Origin: Chthoniobacteraceae bacterium
GTDB taxonomy: Bacteria; Verrucomicrobiota; Verrucomicrobiia; Chthoniobacterales; Chthoniobacteraceae
Length of the DNA: 64,000 bases
Reading direction: 5' to 3'
Assembly: GCA_947449735.1 (NCBI GenBank)
Contig: CANFTB010000011.1
Span: forward strand, 34,303-98,302
Under the pieces are notes generated by a model that did not search any database, was not told where the DNA came from, and was given only the letters and a program-made list of their open reading frames with translations. The position numbers and the translations under genes are program-made. Shown here piece by piece: positions 44,996 through 54,100 of this stretch; position 1 is the first letter of the stretch; every line of letters starts with the position of its first letter.

Positions 44996-45805
44996 CTAAA
45001 GTTCCTTGATCCGGATATTGCGCCAGCGGACCTCGTCCCCTGGCGCTTTTCCTTTCCCGATCCCGTGGACCTGCAGGCCGATGATGCCGGTCAGCGTCAT
45101 CGAATCCGTCACCTCCGCGGCCTTCACTCCATTGATCAAAGTCTTGATCTTGTCCTTTCGGCACTCGATGCGCCCCTTGTTCCAGTCTCCGGCCTTGAAG
45201 GCCTTCCTGGCGGGTTCGTTTTCCTGCAGGTTGGCCAGCCACCCGCGGCGGCCCTCGTCATAGATCCCCGCGGTGTAGCTGCGGGGGGACGGGTCGATTT
45301 CGTACTGATAGCCGAACACGCGGTCGGCCGGAAACTTCTTCGGCTTCCCGTCCACGGTGATCTCGGTTTCCGCGTCAAAAAATTCGCTCCGGAACTGTAC
45401 GCCGGAGTTCAACTCGGGGGCCACCTTGAACTCGAACTCGAGGATGAAATCACCGTACTTTTTAGCAGTACACAGGAAGGTGTTTCCCGAGTTGGCCACG
45501 GTTTTCCCGACGATCGCCCCCTCCTCCACGCGGTACTCCGCCTCGCCGCTGTGCCGTTCCCAGCCCTGAAGGTCCTTCCCGTTAAAGAGGGAGACGAAGT
45601 CCCCGGCTTTGTCGGGACCTGCGGAATCCCCGGAACCGGCTTTGTCACACCCGGTGAGGGAAAAGACGGCAAGAGCCAGCACGCCGCCGAGCAGGAGGCC
45701 TCCGGCGGAGCGGGACAGGGCTGAGTGGCTCGACGCCGGCTTAACAGCGCTGGATTGGAGCCGGGCGAAAGCGCCCCCGAAACGATCGGGCTTAAGTGAA
45801 CTCAT
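44996..45805 (-). CDS. DUF1080 (3-keto-disaccharide hydrolase type) lipoprotein
   Basis: 269 residues. A lipoprotein signal ends with FSLTGC (lipid Cys C53), after a long basic N-region. The mature domain is DUF1080 (LamG-like jelly roll): FVSLFNGKDLQGWERH, GAIVGKT, FILEFEFKVAPELNSGVQFRS, GYQYEIDPS, and the closing IIGLQVHG..RWRNIRIKEL. The family is very abundant in Planctomycetota and Verrucomicrobiota, and some members hydrolyse 3-keto-glycosides. It is followed (convergently) by the HMA-like gene. Confidence 0.92.
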   Translation of the reverse strand: MSSLKPDRFGGAFARLQSSAVKPASSHSALSRSAGGLLLGGVLALAVFSLTGCDKAGSGDSAGPDKAGDFVSLFNGKDLQGWERHSGEAEYRVEEGAIVGKTVANSGNTFLCTAKKYGDFILEFEFKVAPELNSGVQFRSEFFDAETEITVDGKPKKFPADRVFGYQYEIDPSPRSYTAGIYDEGRRGWLANLQENEPARKAFKAGDWNKGRIECRKDKIKTLINGVKAAEVTDSMTLTGIIGLQVHGIGKGKAPGDEVRWRNIRIKEL

Positions 45806-45962
45806 GCAGCCTGTTTTGACTTGTTTGCGTCCGATTGCAAACAGTTTGAGGAGACTGCGTTCAAATCGACAATCAACAATTAGAGCGCCGAAACAAAATG
45901 ATTGTCACAATCACAGGTTGGATGCGGGCGCACTTCAGGATCCGTCAAACAACATTCAAAAG

Positions 45963-46373
45963 CTACTTTTCTGATTTTATCACACCGCGCACAAATGGCT
46001 TTCTGCCGCCCTTGGATACGATCACACCTTCTACCAATACCGTCTGGCCGACCCGCAACGTGAGCAAGTCAAGGCTTGAGGTTGCGGACCCTGTTCTCGG
46101 GCGGCTGTAGTAAGAGTTGCTGTACGAGGTTCCAGAGTACTGGTTCGACGCCCTGTTTTTCTGAACCAACTTTATCGAATTTTCAGCCTCGACCAGTTCA
46201 AGCGTACTGGAGTGTCGAACCGTTGATGAACCATAATAATACCATGGATAATACGAGGCACCGGGAGAGTACGTCGGCCGGCTCATTTCAGTATTCAGGT
46301 TCACTTCACACTGCAAAACGCCGTCCAACACTAAAACCACATCAAGGTCACCAGCCGCGACCTGTTTGCTCAA
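45963..46373 (-). CDS. Hypothetical protein coupled to an upstream lipoprotein
   Basis: 136 residues from a TTG codon whose TTGA overlaps the stop of the upstream gene. A Tyr/Ser-rich middle (PGASYYPWYYYGSSTVRH and a SYSNSYYSRP stretch) is flanked by beta-like segments (VVLVLDGVLQCEVN, LTLRVGQTVLVEGVIVSKG). There is no signal peptide of its own. I do not recognise the family. The overlap with an uncommon start means either translational coupling or that both parts form one protein split by a frameshift. AT content is higher than in neighbours. Confidence 0.55.
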   Translation of the reverse strand: MSKQVAAGDLDVVLVLDGVLQCEVNLNTEMSRPTYSPGASYYPWYYYGSSTVRHSSTLELVEAENSIKLVQKNRASNQYSGTSYSNSYYSRPRTGSATSSLDLLTLRVGQTVLVEGVIVSKGGRKPFVRGVIKSEK

Positions 46374-47044
46374 CTTTGTAATCGACCCTTGAAGAGGCCT
46401 CCGACAGGAAGCTGCTTCATCGCAAGTAAATCCTTGGGTACGTATGTCGCAAACCTGTCTGGAGTTAAGGTACCCGGGGGAATGACTGGAGAAATCACAG
46501 GTGCTGGTTCAGGCGTTTTCCCGACTGCCTTCGCCGTATTCATCGCCTTCTGACTTTCAATAGCAGCATTAACCTGAAGCGCCAAAAGGTAGGGCCAGTT
46601 AGGCAACTTTAATTCAGTAGCTTCTATATTTTTCCAATGCCCATATTTTTCCAAAAAACTGCGATTGAATTCTGAACCTGGCAGGCCCAAGTCCGGAAAC
46701 TCGATCTTGGCCCGTGCCTTCCATTGCTCCAGTTCCTGATTGAATTGGGAGACCTTTGCCGCCGCCATCTCTTTTTCCTTCTGCTTTTCCTTCTCAGCGG
46801 TATCCCCTGACAACCCCAGCGAGGACAAAAAGTTCAGCACCGCCGAGGTGTCCAAGCTCCCGGAACTCACCTCGCCCGACTTGCTCTCCGAAGGTGCTTG
46901 CGCAAGCGGCTCAGCCTTCTTGCAACCGCTCGCGCTGAGACTCACCAGCACCAGAGCCCACCCCGCGCACAGCCCCCGTCTGGAAACCCAGCCTGCAGGC
47001 GGAACGGATAGAGCCCCAGAAAGACCGAGCCGCGATAAATTCAT
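46370..47044 (-). CDS. Hypothetical lipoprotein with coiled-coil segment
   Basis: 224 residues. A lipobox SASGC puts the lipid Cys at C41 after a long N-region. A charged helical stretch (about 82-115, EKEKQKEKEMAAAKV) suggests a coiled coil. The C-terminal half contains ELKLPNWPYLLALQVN, then a Pro-rich tail. I do not recognise it. It is followed by the overlapping TTG-started gene and lies 89 bp downstream of the sulfatase gene on the same strand. Confidence 0.65.
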   Translation of the reverse strand: MNLSRLGLSGALSVPPAGWVSRRGLCAGWALVLVSLSASGCKKAEPLAQAPSESKSGEVSSGSLDTSAVLNFLSSLGLSGDTAEKEKQKEKEMAAAKVSQFNQELEQWKARAKIEFPDLGLPGSEFNRSFLEKYGHWKNIEATELKLPNWPYLLALQVNAAIESQKAMNTAKAVGKTPEPAPVISPVIPPGTLTPDRFATYVPKDLLAMKQLPVGGLFKGRLQS

Positions 47045-47133
47045 GGCTAATCTTTTCCGTCATCTGACTTAGATTGCAATCAGTTAAATCGAATAATCAT
47101 GCAAACGCATCACCCGCCCCGACGGCCTTCTCT

Positions 47134-48657
47134 CTACCGGATCTTCGCGTCCGGGAGCGCCTTGCCGATCCCCTGGTCCAGCGGCATCGCGTCCTTTTCC
47201 GATGGCAACCCCGAGGCCGCCATCGTTCCCAGCAGCTCCGCCTGGAGTTCCTTGAGCTTGCCCGCATAGCGGGGCTCGTTGATCAGGTTGTTGCGCTCGT
47301 CGGGGTCGCTCTTGAGGTTGTACATCTCCGCAACATGCCGGTCGGGCTTGCCGTCGCCGTGAGGGTAACGGATGTACTTCCATTCGTCCGTGCGAACGGC
47401 CCGGACGTTGGGCGTGTACGGGAACTGTACCTCGTAGTTGTATTCGTAAAACCAGGATTTCCTCCAATTGGGATCCCCCTCCTTCGCCAGCTTGACCCAG
47501 GACTTCCCGTGGATGCCGTCCATGGGCGCCGCCCCGCAAAGCTCCAGCAAGCTCGGCGCCACGTCCACCGTCAGCGCCTGCTGGTCGACCACCTTGCCCC
47601 GGCCCAAGCCCGGGTACCGCACCAGCAGCGGAATCCGCAAACACGGCTCATGCCCGGTGCGCTTGTCGACCATTCCGTGCTCTCCCTCCAGAAGGCCGTT
47701 GTCGCCCATGAAGACAATCACCGTGTTGTCGAGCTGCTTGGTTTCCTCCAGGTACGCGAACATCCTGCCCATACTGTCGTCGACACTCAGGATGGTGCCC
47801 CAGTAGCCGTGCACCATGTTTTCAAAATCCGCCACCGCCTCGGGCCGGGCGTCGGGAAACACCTTCCGCCATTCAAACAGCGGCCCGTAAATCCCGTGCC
47901 AGGTCGACTGGCGCTCTTTGATCCAGCCGGGCTTGCCCTCGAGATGGAAGGCCGTGTCGGGATAGGGCACGGCGACCTTGTCGAAGACGTGCGCGTACTT
48001 TTCCTCGGGCGTATAGAAACTGTGCGGCGCCTTGTGGCCGACGCACAGCGCCCAGGGCTTTTGCCCGTGGTCCTTCTTGAGCCAGTCCAGCGCCATGTCG
48101 GTCACCACCGTGGTGTAGTAGCCCTTGATCACCTTCGAGCCCTCGCCGTTGATGTTCCATTCCGTGTCGAAATACTTCCCCTGCCCCTTGTGGGTGGCGA
48201 AATGGGCGAACCCGCTGCGCGGTTCGTCGTTATTTTCGCCCATGTGCCACTTGCCCATGTAGGCCGTTTCGTAACCGGCCTCCGCCAGCCGCTTCGGCCA
48301 GTGGGGCAGCGCCGCCGGCAGTTCGCTAAAGTTGTCGCGCACCCCGTGGCCGTGCGCGTAAAGCCCGGTCAATATCGAAGCCCGGCTGGGAGAGCACAGA
48401 GACGTCGTGCAAAACGCATTGGAAAAACGCACGCCCTCCCGAGCCACCCTGTCGATGTTCGGCGTCTTCAACGTGGGATGACCGGCACAACTCATCGCGT
48501 TCCACCGGATGTCATCGCAAAGTACAAACAACACGTTGGGCCGGCCGCCGCGGGGCACCCCGGACGGCACTTCCGCCCCGGAACCGGGCGCGGCGTGAAA
48601 CGCCAGCGCCAAGACAAACGCCGTCAACAATCTGGAAAAAACATGTGGGGTGGACAT
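47134..48657 (-). CDS. Secreted sulfatase (iduronate/heparan-sulfatase-like)
   Basis: 507 residues with a signal peptide (1-28). [12 protein letters not shown] supplies the metal Asp pair; C88-S-P-S-R92 followed by ASILTG is the formylglycine signature with the classical CxPSR form (the first sulfatase of this window has CSASR). [22 protein letters not shown] and [13 protein letters not shown] blocks fit the iduronate-2-sulfatase-like subgroup. It should remove sulfate from glycosaminoglycan-like or algal polysaccharides after Cys88 maturation. It is divergent from the SDR gene. Confidence 0.93.
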   Translation of the reverse strand: MSTPHVFSRLLTAFVLALAFHAAPGSGAEVPSGVPRGGRPNVLFVLCDDIRWNAMSCAGHPTLKTPNIDRVAREGVRFSNAFCTTSLCSPSRASILTGLYAHGHGVRDNFSELPAALPHWPKRLAEAGYETAYMGKWHMGENNDEPRSGFAHFATHKGQGKYFDTEWNINGEGSKVIKGYYTTVVTDMALDWLKKDHGQKPWALCVGHKAPHSFYTPEEKYAHVFDKVAVPYPDTAFHLEGKPGWIKERQSTWHGIYGPLFEWRKVFPDARPEAVADFENMVHGYWGTILSVDDSMGRMFAYLEETKQLDNTVIVFMGDNGLLEGEHGMVDKRTGHEPCLRIPLLVRYPGLGRGKVVDQQALTVDVAPSLLELCGAAPMDGIHGKSWVKLAKEGDPNWRKSWFYEYNYEVQFPYTPNVRAVRTDEWKYIRYPHGDGKPDRHVAEMYNLKSDPDERNNLINEPRYAGKLKELQAELLGTMAASGLPSEKDAMPLDQGIGKALPDAKIR

Positions 48658-48841
48658 CTGGCCAGATTACACCCCTTGGCAAGCCCGTAACACAGGCCTC
48701 AGCCCCGCCCAAGAAAAGTGCCGATGCATCACGATCCCCCCCCAAGAGACCGACCTTCGCAAGGATCGTGGAAATGCCCTGTCCGATAGAAGGTAAAACA
48801 CCGGGCTTGTCTCGGATTTTCCCCAGCGCCACTCTCGACAA
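48658..48841. promoter_or_regulatory. Divergent region, sulfatase / SDR
   Basis: 184 bp between divergent genes; should hold both promoters. No defined motif was recognised. Confidence 0.35.
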
Positions 48842-49549
48842 ATGAAGCAGGCAGCGGGAAAAACGATCGTTCTCACAGGTTGCAGCAAGGGGCTCGGCAG
48901 GGCCATGGCCGAATACTTCGCCGGCGAAGGCGCCACCGTTCTGGGATGCGGCAGGGACGCAGAAGCACTGGCAAAACTCTCCGCTAAACTCGGCGCACCC
49001 CACTCCTTTTCGGCGGTCGACGTGGCCGATGACTCACAGGTCCGGGACTGGGCGCGGGGCATTCTGGACAAATACGGCGCCCCCGATCTTCTCATCAACA
49101 ACGCGGCGATGATCAACCGGAGCGCCCCTCTCTGGGAGTTGGAATCCGCTGAAATCGAAACGCTCTTGCGCACGAACCTGCTCGGCGTGACCAACTGCAT
49201 CCACCATTTCGTACCCGAAATGCTCCGCAGTTCCAGAGGTGTGGTCGTCAACTTCTCTTCCGGATGGGGCCGTTCCACCTCACCCGAGGTTGCCTCGTAC
49301 TGCGCGAGCAAATGGGCCGTCGAAGGACTCACCCAGTCACTCGCACAGGATCTTTCGGCTGCGGGCGGAACCGTCTCTGCGGTGGCTCTCAACCCGGGTG
49401 TTATCGACACGCAGATGCTTCGCAGCTGCTTCGGAGATTCCGCATCGCACTACCCAGGCCCTGAAGACTGGGTGCGACTGGCCGGGCCCTTGCTCCTCAG
49501 CCTGGGCCGCAAACACAACGGCCGCTCGCTCGACGTTCCATCCTCATAA
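48842..49549 (+). CDS. Short-chain dehydrogenase/reductase
   Basis: 235 residues, a classical SDR. The cofactor motif TGCSKGLG (12-19) is TGxxxGxG; NNAAM and VNFSSGWG follow; the catalytic YxxxK is Y153-C-A-S-K157; PGVIDTQM is the post-catalytic block. It is NAD(P)-dependent, with substrate unknown. It is cytosolic. The next gene on the strand, 79 bp on, is the ceramidase-like gene; no functional link is evident. Confidence 0.92.
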   Translation: MKQAAGKTIVLTGCSKGLGRAMAEYFAGEGATVLGCGRDAEALAKLSAKLGAPHSFSAVDVADDSQVRDWARGILDKYGAPDLLINNAAMINRSAPLWELESAEIETLLRTNLLGVTNCIHHFVPEMLRSSRGVVVNFSSGWGRSTSPEVASYCASKWAVEGLTQSLAQDLSAAGGTVSAVALNPGVIDTQMLRSCFGDSASHYPGPEDWVRLAGPLLLSLGRKHNGRSLDVPSS

Positions 49550-49628
49550 ACCTGCCCAGGATGAAGCCAAAAAAGCGCTCTCCGGAGCGGCCGCCAAAGA
49601 GTAGCGGTTCCTAGCCCACCCCACCCAC

Positions 49629-51140
49629 ATGCGCCCCCTTAGAATGTTAACGCTCCGGTTCCTGCTCTGCCTGCTCGCTGGGCTGGCACTTGAAACTCAC
49701 GCCGCCGAACTCCTTGCAGGTGCCTCCAAGGTCGAAATCACCGACCGATCCGGAGGAACCGTCAACGATCCCCTCTTCACCAAGGCACTCGTGCTGAGGG
49801 AAGGCGCCACAACGCTGGCGTTGATCACCCTTGACGCCGTGGCGATCGGGGAAATCGGCCGCATCGGCAACGGATTCCTTTCCGAAATCCGCGCCCGCCT
49901 CGAAGCCGAGCTTGGCATACCGCCCGGCTCCGTGGTGATCAATGCCAGCCACTGCCATGGAATCGTCCGGGCCGACACCGCCGATCTGACGGTCCGGGCA
50001 GTGAAAGAAGCATTCGGGCGACTGGCTCCCGCACGCACGGGCACGGCCTCGGGTGAGGAACACCGGATCAGCGAAAACCGCCGCTTGAAAATGAAGGACG
50101 GCAGCGAGGTCGACATGCGGCGCAGCTACTCGCTTCCGAACGAGGACCAGATCCTGTCCGTGGGACCGATCGACTCGCAGGTTGGCGTTTTGCGCGTCGA
50201 GCACGCCGACGGACGCCCCCTGGCCGTCCTCTACAATTTTGCCTGCCATCCGATTATGAACCCTCCGTACCGGGGGAACTCCGCCGACTTCCCTGGGTTT
50301 GCCTCAAAGGTGCTGGAGGACACCCTCGGCGGAGGCGCGGTTGCGCTGTTCGTGCAAGGGTGTGCGGGAGACATCAACCCGGTGCGCTACAAGGAGCTCA
50401 ACCAACCGCCGGACGCCGAGCTCCTGGGCAACCGGTTGGGATTGAATGTGCACTCCATTACGCGAGCCATTCAAACGCAGCCCGCAAGCACTCTCGTGGT
50501 CCGCCGCGAGACCATCGCGATTCCGCGCGGCACAGACCTCTCAACGCGGATCAGCGCGATTCAAGCAGAACAGGCAAGAGTCGTGGCCGCGCTCAAGCCG
50601 ACCAACATCAACTTTAAAAGTTTCATGCGTCTCTGGGTGGGGCAGAAGCTGGCGCCAAGCGCGCCATCGCACCACCTCCAAAGCTATCTGCACGACAAAA
50701 CAACCGGCGACGACCTCCTTGAGCGTTTCGACGCCGACAATCAGGCGGCCTTGGAGGCATACCAGTCGAACATTGCCAAAATGGAACAGTTGACCCGGTT
50801 GAACACCAACCTAGCCCTCCTCAAAAAGCATCTGGCCCAAAACGACGCGGCCAACTCTGCCTTGATGGAAGTCGAACTCATGGGGGTCCGCATCGGCTCC
50901 TTCAAGCTGGTGACCTTTCCCGGCGAACTCACCGTCCAAGTAGGTCTGAACATCAAAAAGGCCACCAACGACGCCAACGCCTATGTCGCAGGTTATACCA
51001 ACGGCTACATCTACTACGCCCCCACCTTGGAGCAGCGCAAAAACACCGGCTACGCTCAGGAGGACTGCGACTCGCTTGTATCCCCCGAGTGGCAGCAAAT
51101 CTTCGAGCGCAAGGCAGTCGAGATTCTAAAGGGGCTCTGA
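49629..51140 (+). CDS. Neutral/alkaline ceramidase-like secreted protein
   Basis: 503 residues with a signal peptide (MRPLRMLTLRFLLCLLAGLALETHAA). The body resembles the N-terminal catalytic domain of neutral ceramidases: AGASKVEITDRSG, TLDAVAIG, VVINASHCHGI with zinc-type His residues, YNFACHPIMNPPYRGNSADFPG and FVQGCAGDINP. Bacterial relatives of this domain are frequent in Verrucomicrobiota and Planctomycetota and are often only named by similarity. The substrate may be an amide-linked lipid or a different amide. It converges on the giant pseudopilin gene. Confidence 0.85.
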   Translation: MRPLRMLTLRFLLCLLAGLALETHAAELLAGASKVEITDRSGGTVNDPLFTKALVLREGATTLALITLDAVAIGEIGRIGNGFLSEIRARLEAELGIPPGSVVINASHCHGIVRADTADLTVRAVKEAFGRLAPARTGTASGEEHRISENRRLKMKDGSEVDMRRSYSLPNEDQILSVGPIDSQVGVLRVEHADGRPLAVLYNFACHPIMNPPYRGNSADFPGFASKVLEDTLGGGAVALFVQGCAGDINPVRYKELNQPPDAELLGNRLGLNVHSITRAIQTQPASTLVVRRETIAIPRGTDLSTRISAIQAEQARVVAALKPTNINFKSFMRLWVGQKLAPSAPSHHLQSYLHDKTTGDDLLERFDADNQAALEAYQSNIAKMEQLTRLNTNLALLKKHLAQNDAANSALMEVELMGVRIGSFKLVTFPGELTVQVGLNIKKATNDANAYVAGYTNGYIYYAPTLEQRKNTGYAQEDCDSLVSPEWQQIFERKAVEILKGL

Positions 51141-51199
51141 CTTCACTTAGAAAAAGACCGTTTCCCCAAGATTTGGTCCGCGAGAACATGCCGGGCACC

Positions 51200-54100
51200 T
51201 CACTCATTCACGATTTCCCACTGCTTGTCCAACACCTCCCCCGTGAAGCGATCCATGGCCACGCAAACCCAGGCCCGCGTCTCTCCGGCAACGTGAAAGT
51301 CCGCAGCCCCCGTGGCCTCCGGGCCGTAGGCGCCCGTCTGTAAAATCACGTCAAACATCAGATTCCAGACACGGGTCTGCCCGCAATCTGCGAGCGCACG
51401 CACCACCGACTCCCGGACCCGCTTCAGCTTGCCCTCTGCCGGATCAGAAAAAGCACGGTCCAAGTCCGCTGAAAAACCCGAAAATGTCCATGCCACTGGC
51501 CCCGCCCCGGGCAGGTCCGGATTGCGAAAAGGCTGTGTGACCGTGTTGGGAGCAACGCTTGTATACAACGCGCCGTGATCGGTTCCGGCTTCGCTCGAGA
51601 CCGCTGTGTAGCTGTTCGGCAGCTCGCCCGCGGACACCCCGGCAAGGTTTCGCCCAAGCACCCCCCCGGCGAGCTCACTCAAATTGACCAGCGGCCCCCT
51701 CCCCAAACCCTCCCCTGACGTCCTGTCCACCAGCGCCTTTGCCGCCAGCGAAACTTCCCCGACACTCAAAACATCGCGCTCCCCGCCCGGCCCCGCTTCT
51801 TGTTTCAGGCCGCCCCCCAAAAGGGCGCGCAAAACCGGCTCCTGCCTTGTGTTGAGGTTCACCCGCCCCAACAGCAACGGACTCTCCGCCGACGGTGTCT
51901 CTCCAACGCTGAACAGATCCAGCAAACCCGCATCCCCAGTCTCGGGGGTCGAGAAGTCGAGATGCTTCCAGGGTGACCCGCGAAACACGTAACCCAATTC
52001 CGCGACCGACTGGAAAGGCCGATCCAAAATCACAGGACGGCTCAAGCCCCGCCCGGCTGAGGCTTGAGACAGCGGCAGCCCAGCCTCCGCCGAATCGTAT
52101 CCGCCCACAGGCGCATAAGCTCCCAATGCACGCCGGATCACATCGTCCGCATCCGCCACAGCCTGGCGCTCCGGGCTTCCGGAATCGGGAGCGATGTTTT
52201 CACTCAACCAACCCTGGCGGAAACTGTCCGCATCATACTGCCAGAGCCCCGTCTCGGTGGACTCCTGCGCGCCCGCGTCATGGCTGTAATCCTCCCAGAA
52301 GTGCGGAAATCCACGGGCTCCACGGAGCCTGAGGTCTCCCGCAAACGGTGGATTACCATACCTCGAAATCCACCCATAATCGTTGGCATTGAGCGACGGC
52401 GCCTGCACCAGATTCCGGTTCGCCCACCACGCCGACTGGGTTGAATACTGGGCGTCGACCGCCGCCTTCGTCTGATCGAGCGCCGCTTTAAACCGGACCC
52501 AGCTCAGCCCCGTCTGTGCAGGCCCAAAGCCTAGCGCCGCTAGGGCCCCCGCATTCCCTGAAAATGTCGGACGATCTGTGTCCCCTTCCCCTTGGACGCC
52601 CAGTTTCAAATCCGGTGCATTTTTACGTCCCCCCGCCCCGCCCGGAGCCCACGGGTAAGCGTACCTTTGAAACATCCCATAGCGCGGCGTTCGGGGATCA
52701 CAACACCCCAACGCGGGACGGCACCACCCCAACTCAGGCAGACTGCCTTCCACCTGCACCGCATTCCACTGCCCCTGGTAGGGCGGGTTGTCTGGTTCCA
52801 TCCGCCCGTCCATGGACATGAAGCGCTCGTCGTACGTAGTCCACTTTCGACTTTCGGGATCCTGCACCTGAAGACGCACAGTCATAGCGCTCCAGGTGCG
52901 TTGAGCCACCAGATTGACCGGCACCTGAAAAAAGCGCCAGTAGGTCCCGGCATCCAACAAGTCGCCCCCCGCCCCGGTGCGCTCCGGTGTTCCGTTCACC
53001 GTCGTGCGCGGAGCACTCACCAGGCGCTGCGCGGCGATGAACTGGCTGGGGACTTCGCCCAGTGAAAAACCAATCCATTCCGCTCCGTCTGTCCCCAGCA
53101 AAGAGCCGTTGTAAACTTCCGTTTGGAAAAAGTTGTCCGCCCCAAAACGCAACCCAGTACCTTCCGGGCATCCCTTGCGACAAAGAGCGGTGGGGTCCCG
53201 AAACAAGCCCGCTTGGTCAAAGGGCAGATCGAACTCCAATTCGGAATTCCTAAGTTCAACCACCGGAGAAACAGGGTCGGACAAATGCAAGCGAGGCGCC
53301 GGTTCCAGCACGCTCCGGCCCCGCACCCGCCCGTCCGCAGGCACAAACCAGCGGGGAGCATCGGAGGCCGCGTCGCGCCGCCTGTACGCACTGAAACTGT
53401 ATCCCCTTCCCGCATCCGGGGCCGACTGATTCCCTGTCGCCTCCATCGAAAACCCACCCGGAACAAGCATCCAGTAGGCGTACCCCTCCACGGCGTACTT
53501 TTTGTCCGCAGTTCCCGCCGGCATCTCGGGCCAAAATAGATAGGAACCGGGCTCGGCCGGCCCGTTGGTCGACAGTCGCGCGCTGTGGTAGTCGTCCGCC
53601 GCCGCGCTCGTCCCGAAAAACTCATAGCCGGACCCGAACCGACGGTCGTGAAAAAAGGTCTTCAGGCTCTTTCCGGAAACCGGCAATGCAAAAGCAAACG
53701 CACCGCTGGGCCAGGAGGCAAAGTGCGCCCTGCGCTCGTTCGCCGGCCCTGAAAGCAGCAAGTTCTTCCACCGGGTACTCAGCAGCGGAAACTGCGGACC
53801 GGGCACGGAGCCGTACAGAACCCCGCCCGGATCCTCCCCGACGGCAACCAGCCTGAGCTTCAGCCCTCCGCTCCGTCCGAATACGGGAGGAGCATGAGGG
53901 TTCCAGAGTTCGGGAAACGCGATAAGGGACGTGGTCCCGCAGGCAAACTGGTCTCCTGTGTATTCATGGATGCGGGAGGTGATCTCGCAAACCTCTGCGC
54001 ACCTCGGCAATGGCGGATCCAAGGCGTTCTCCACGGCGCTCCACCGCAATCTGTAAATGTACGGGAGGTTCTCAACTCCCCTCGCGGTAAACGCCGCCTG

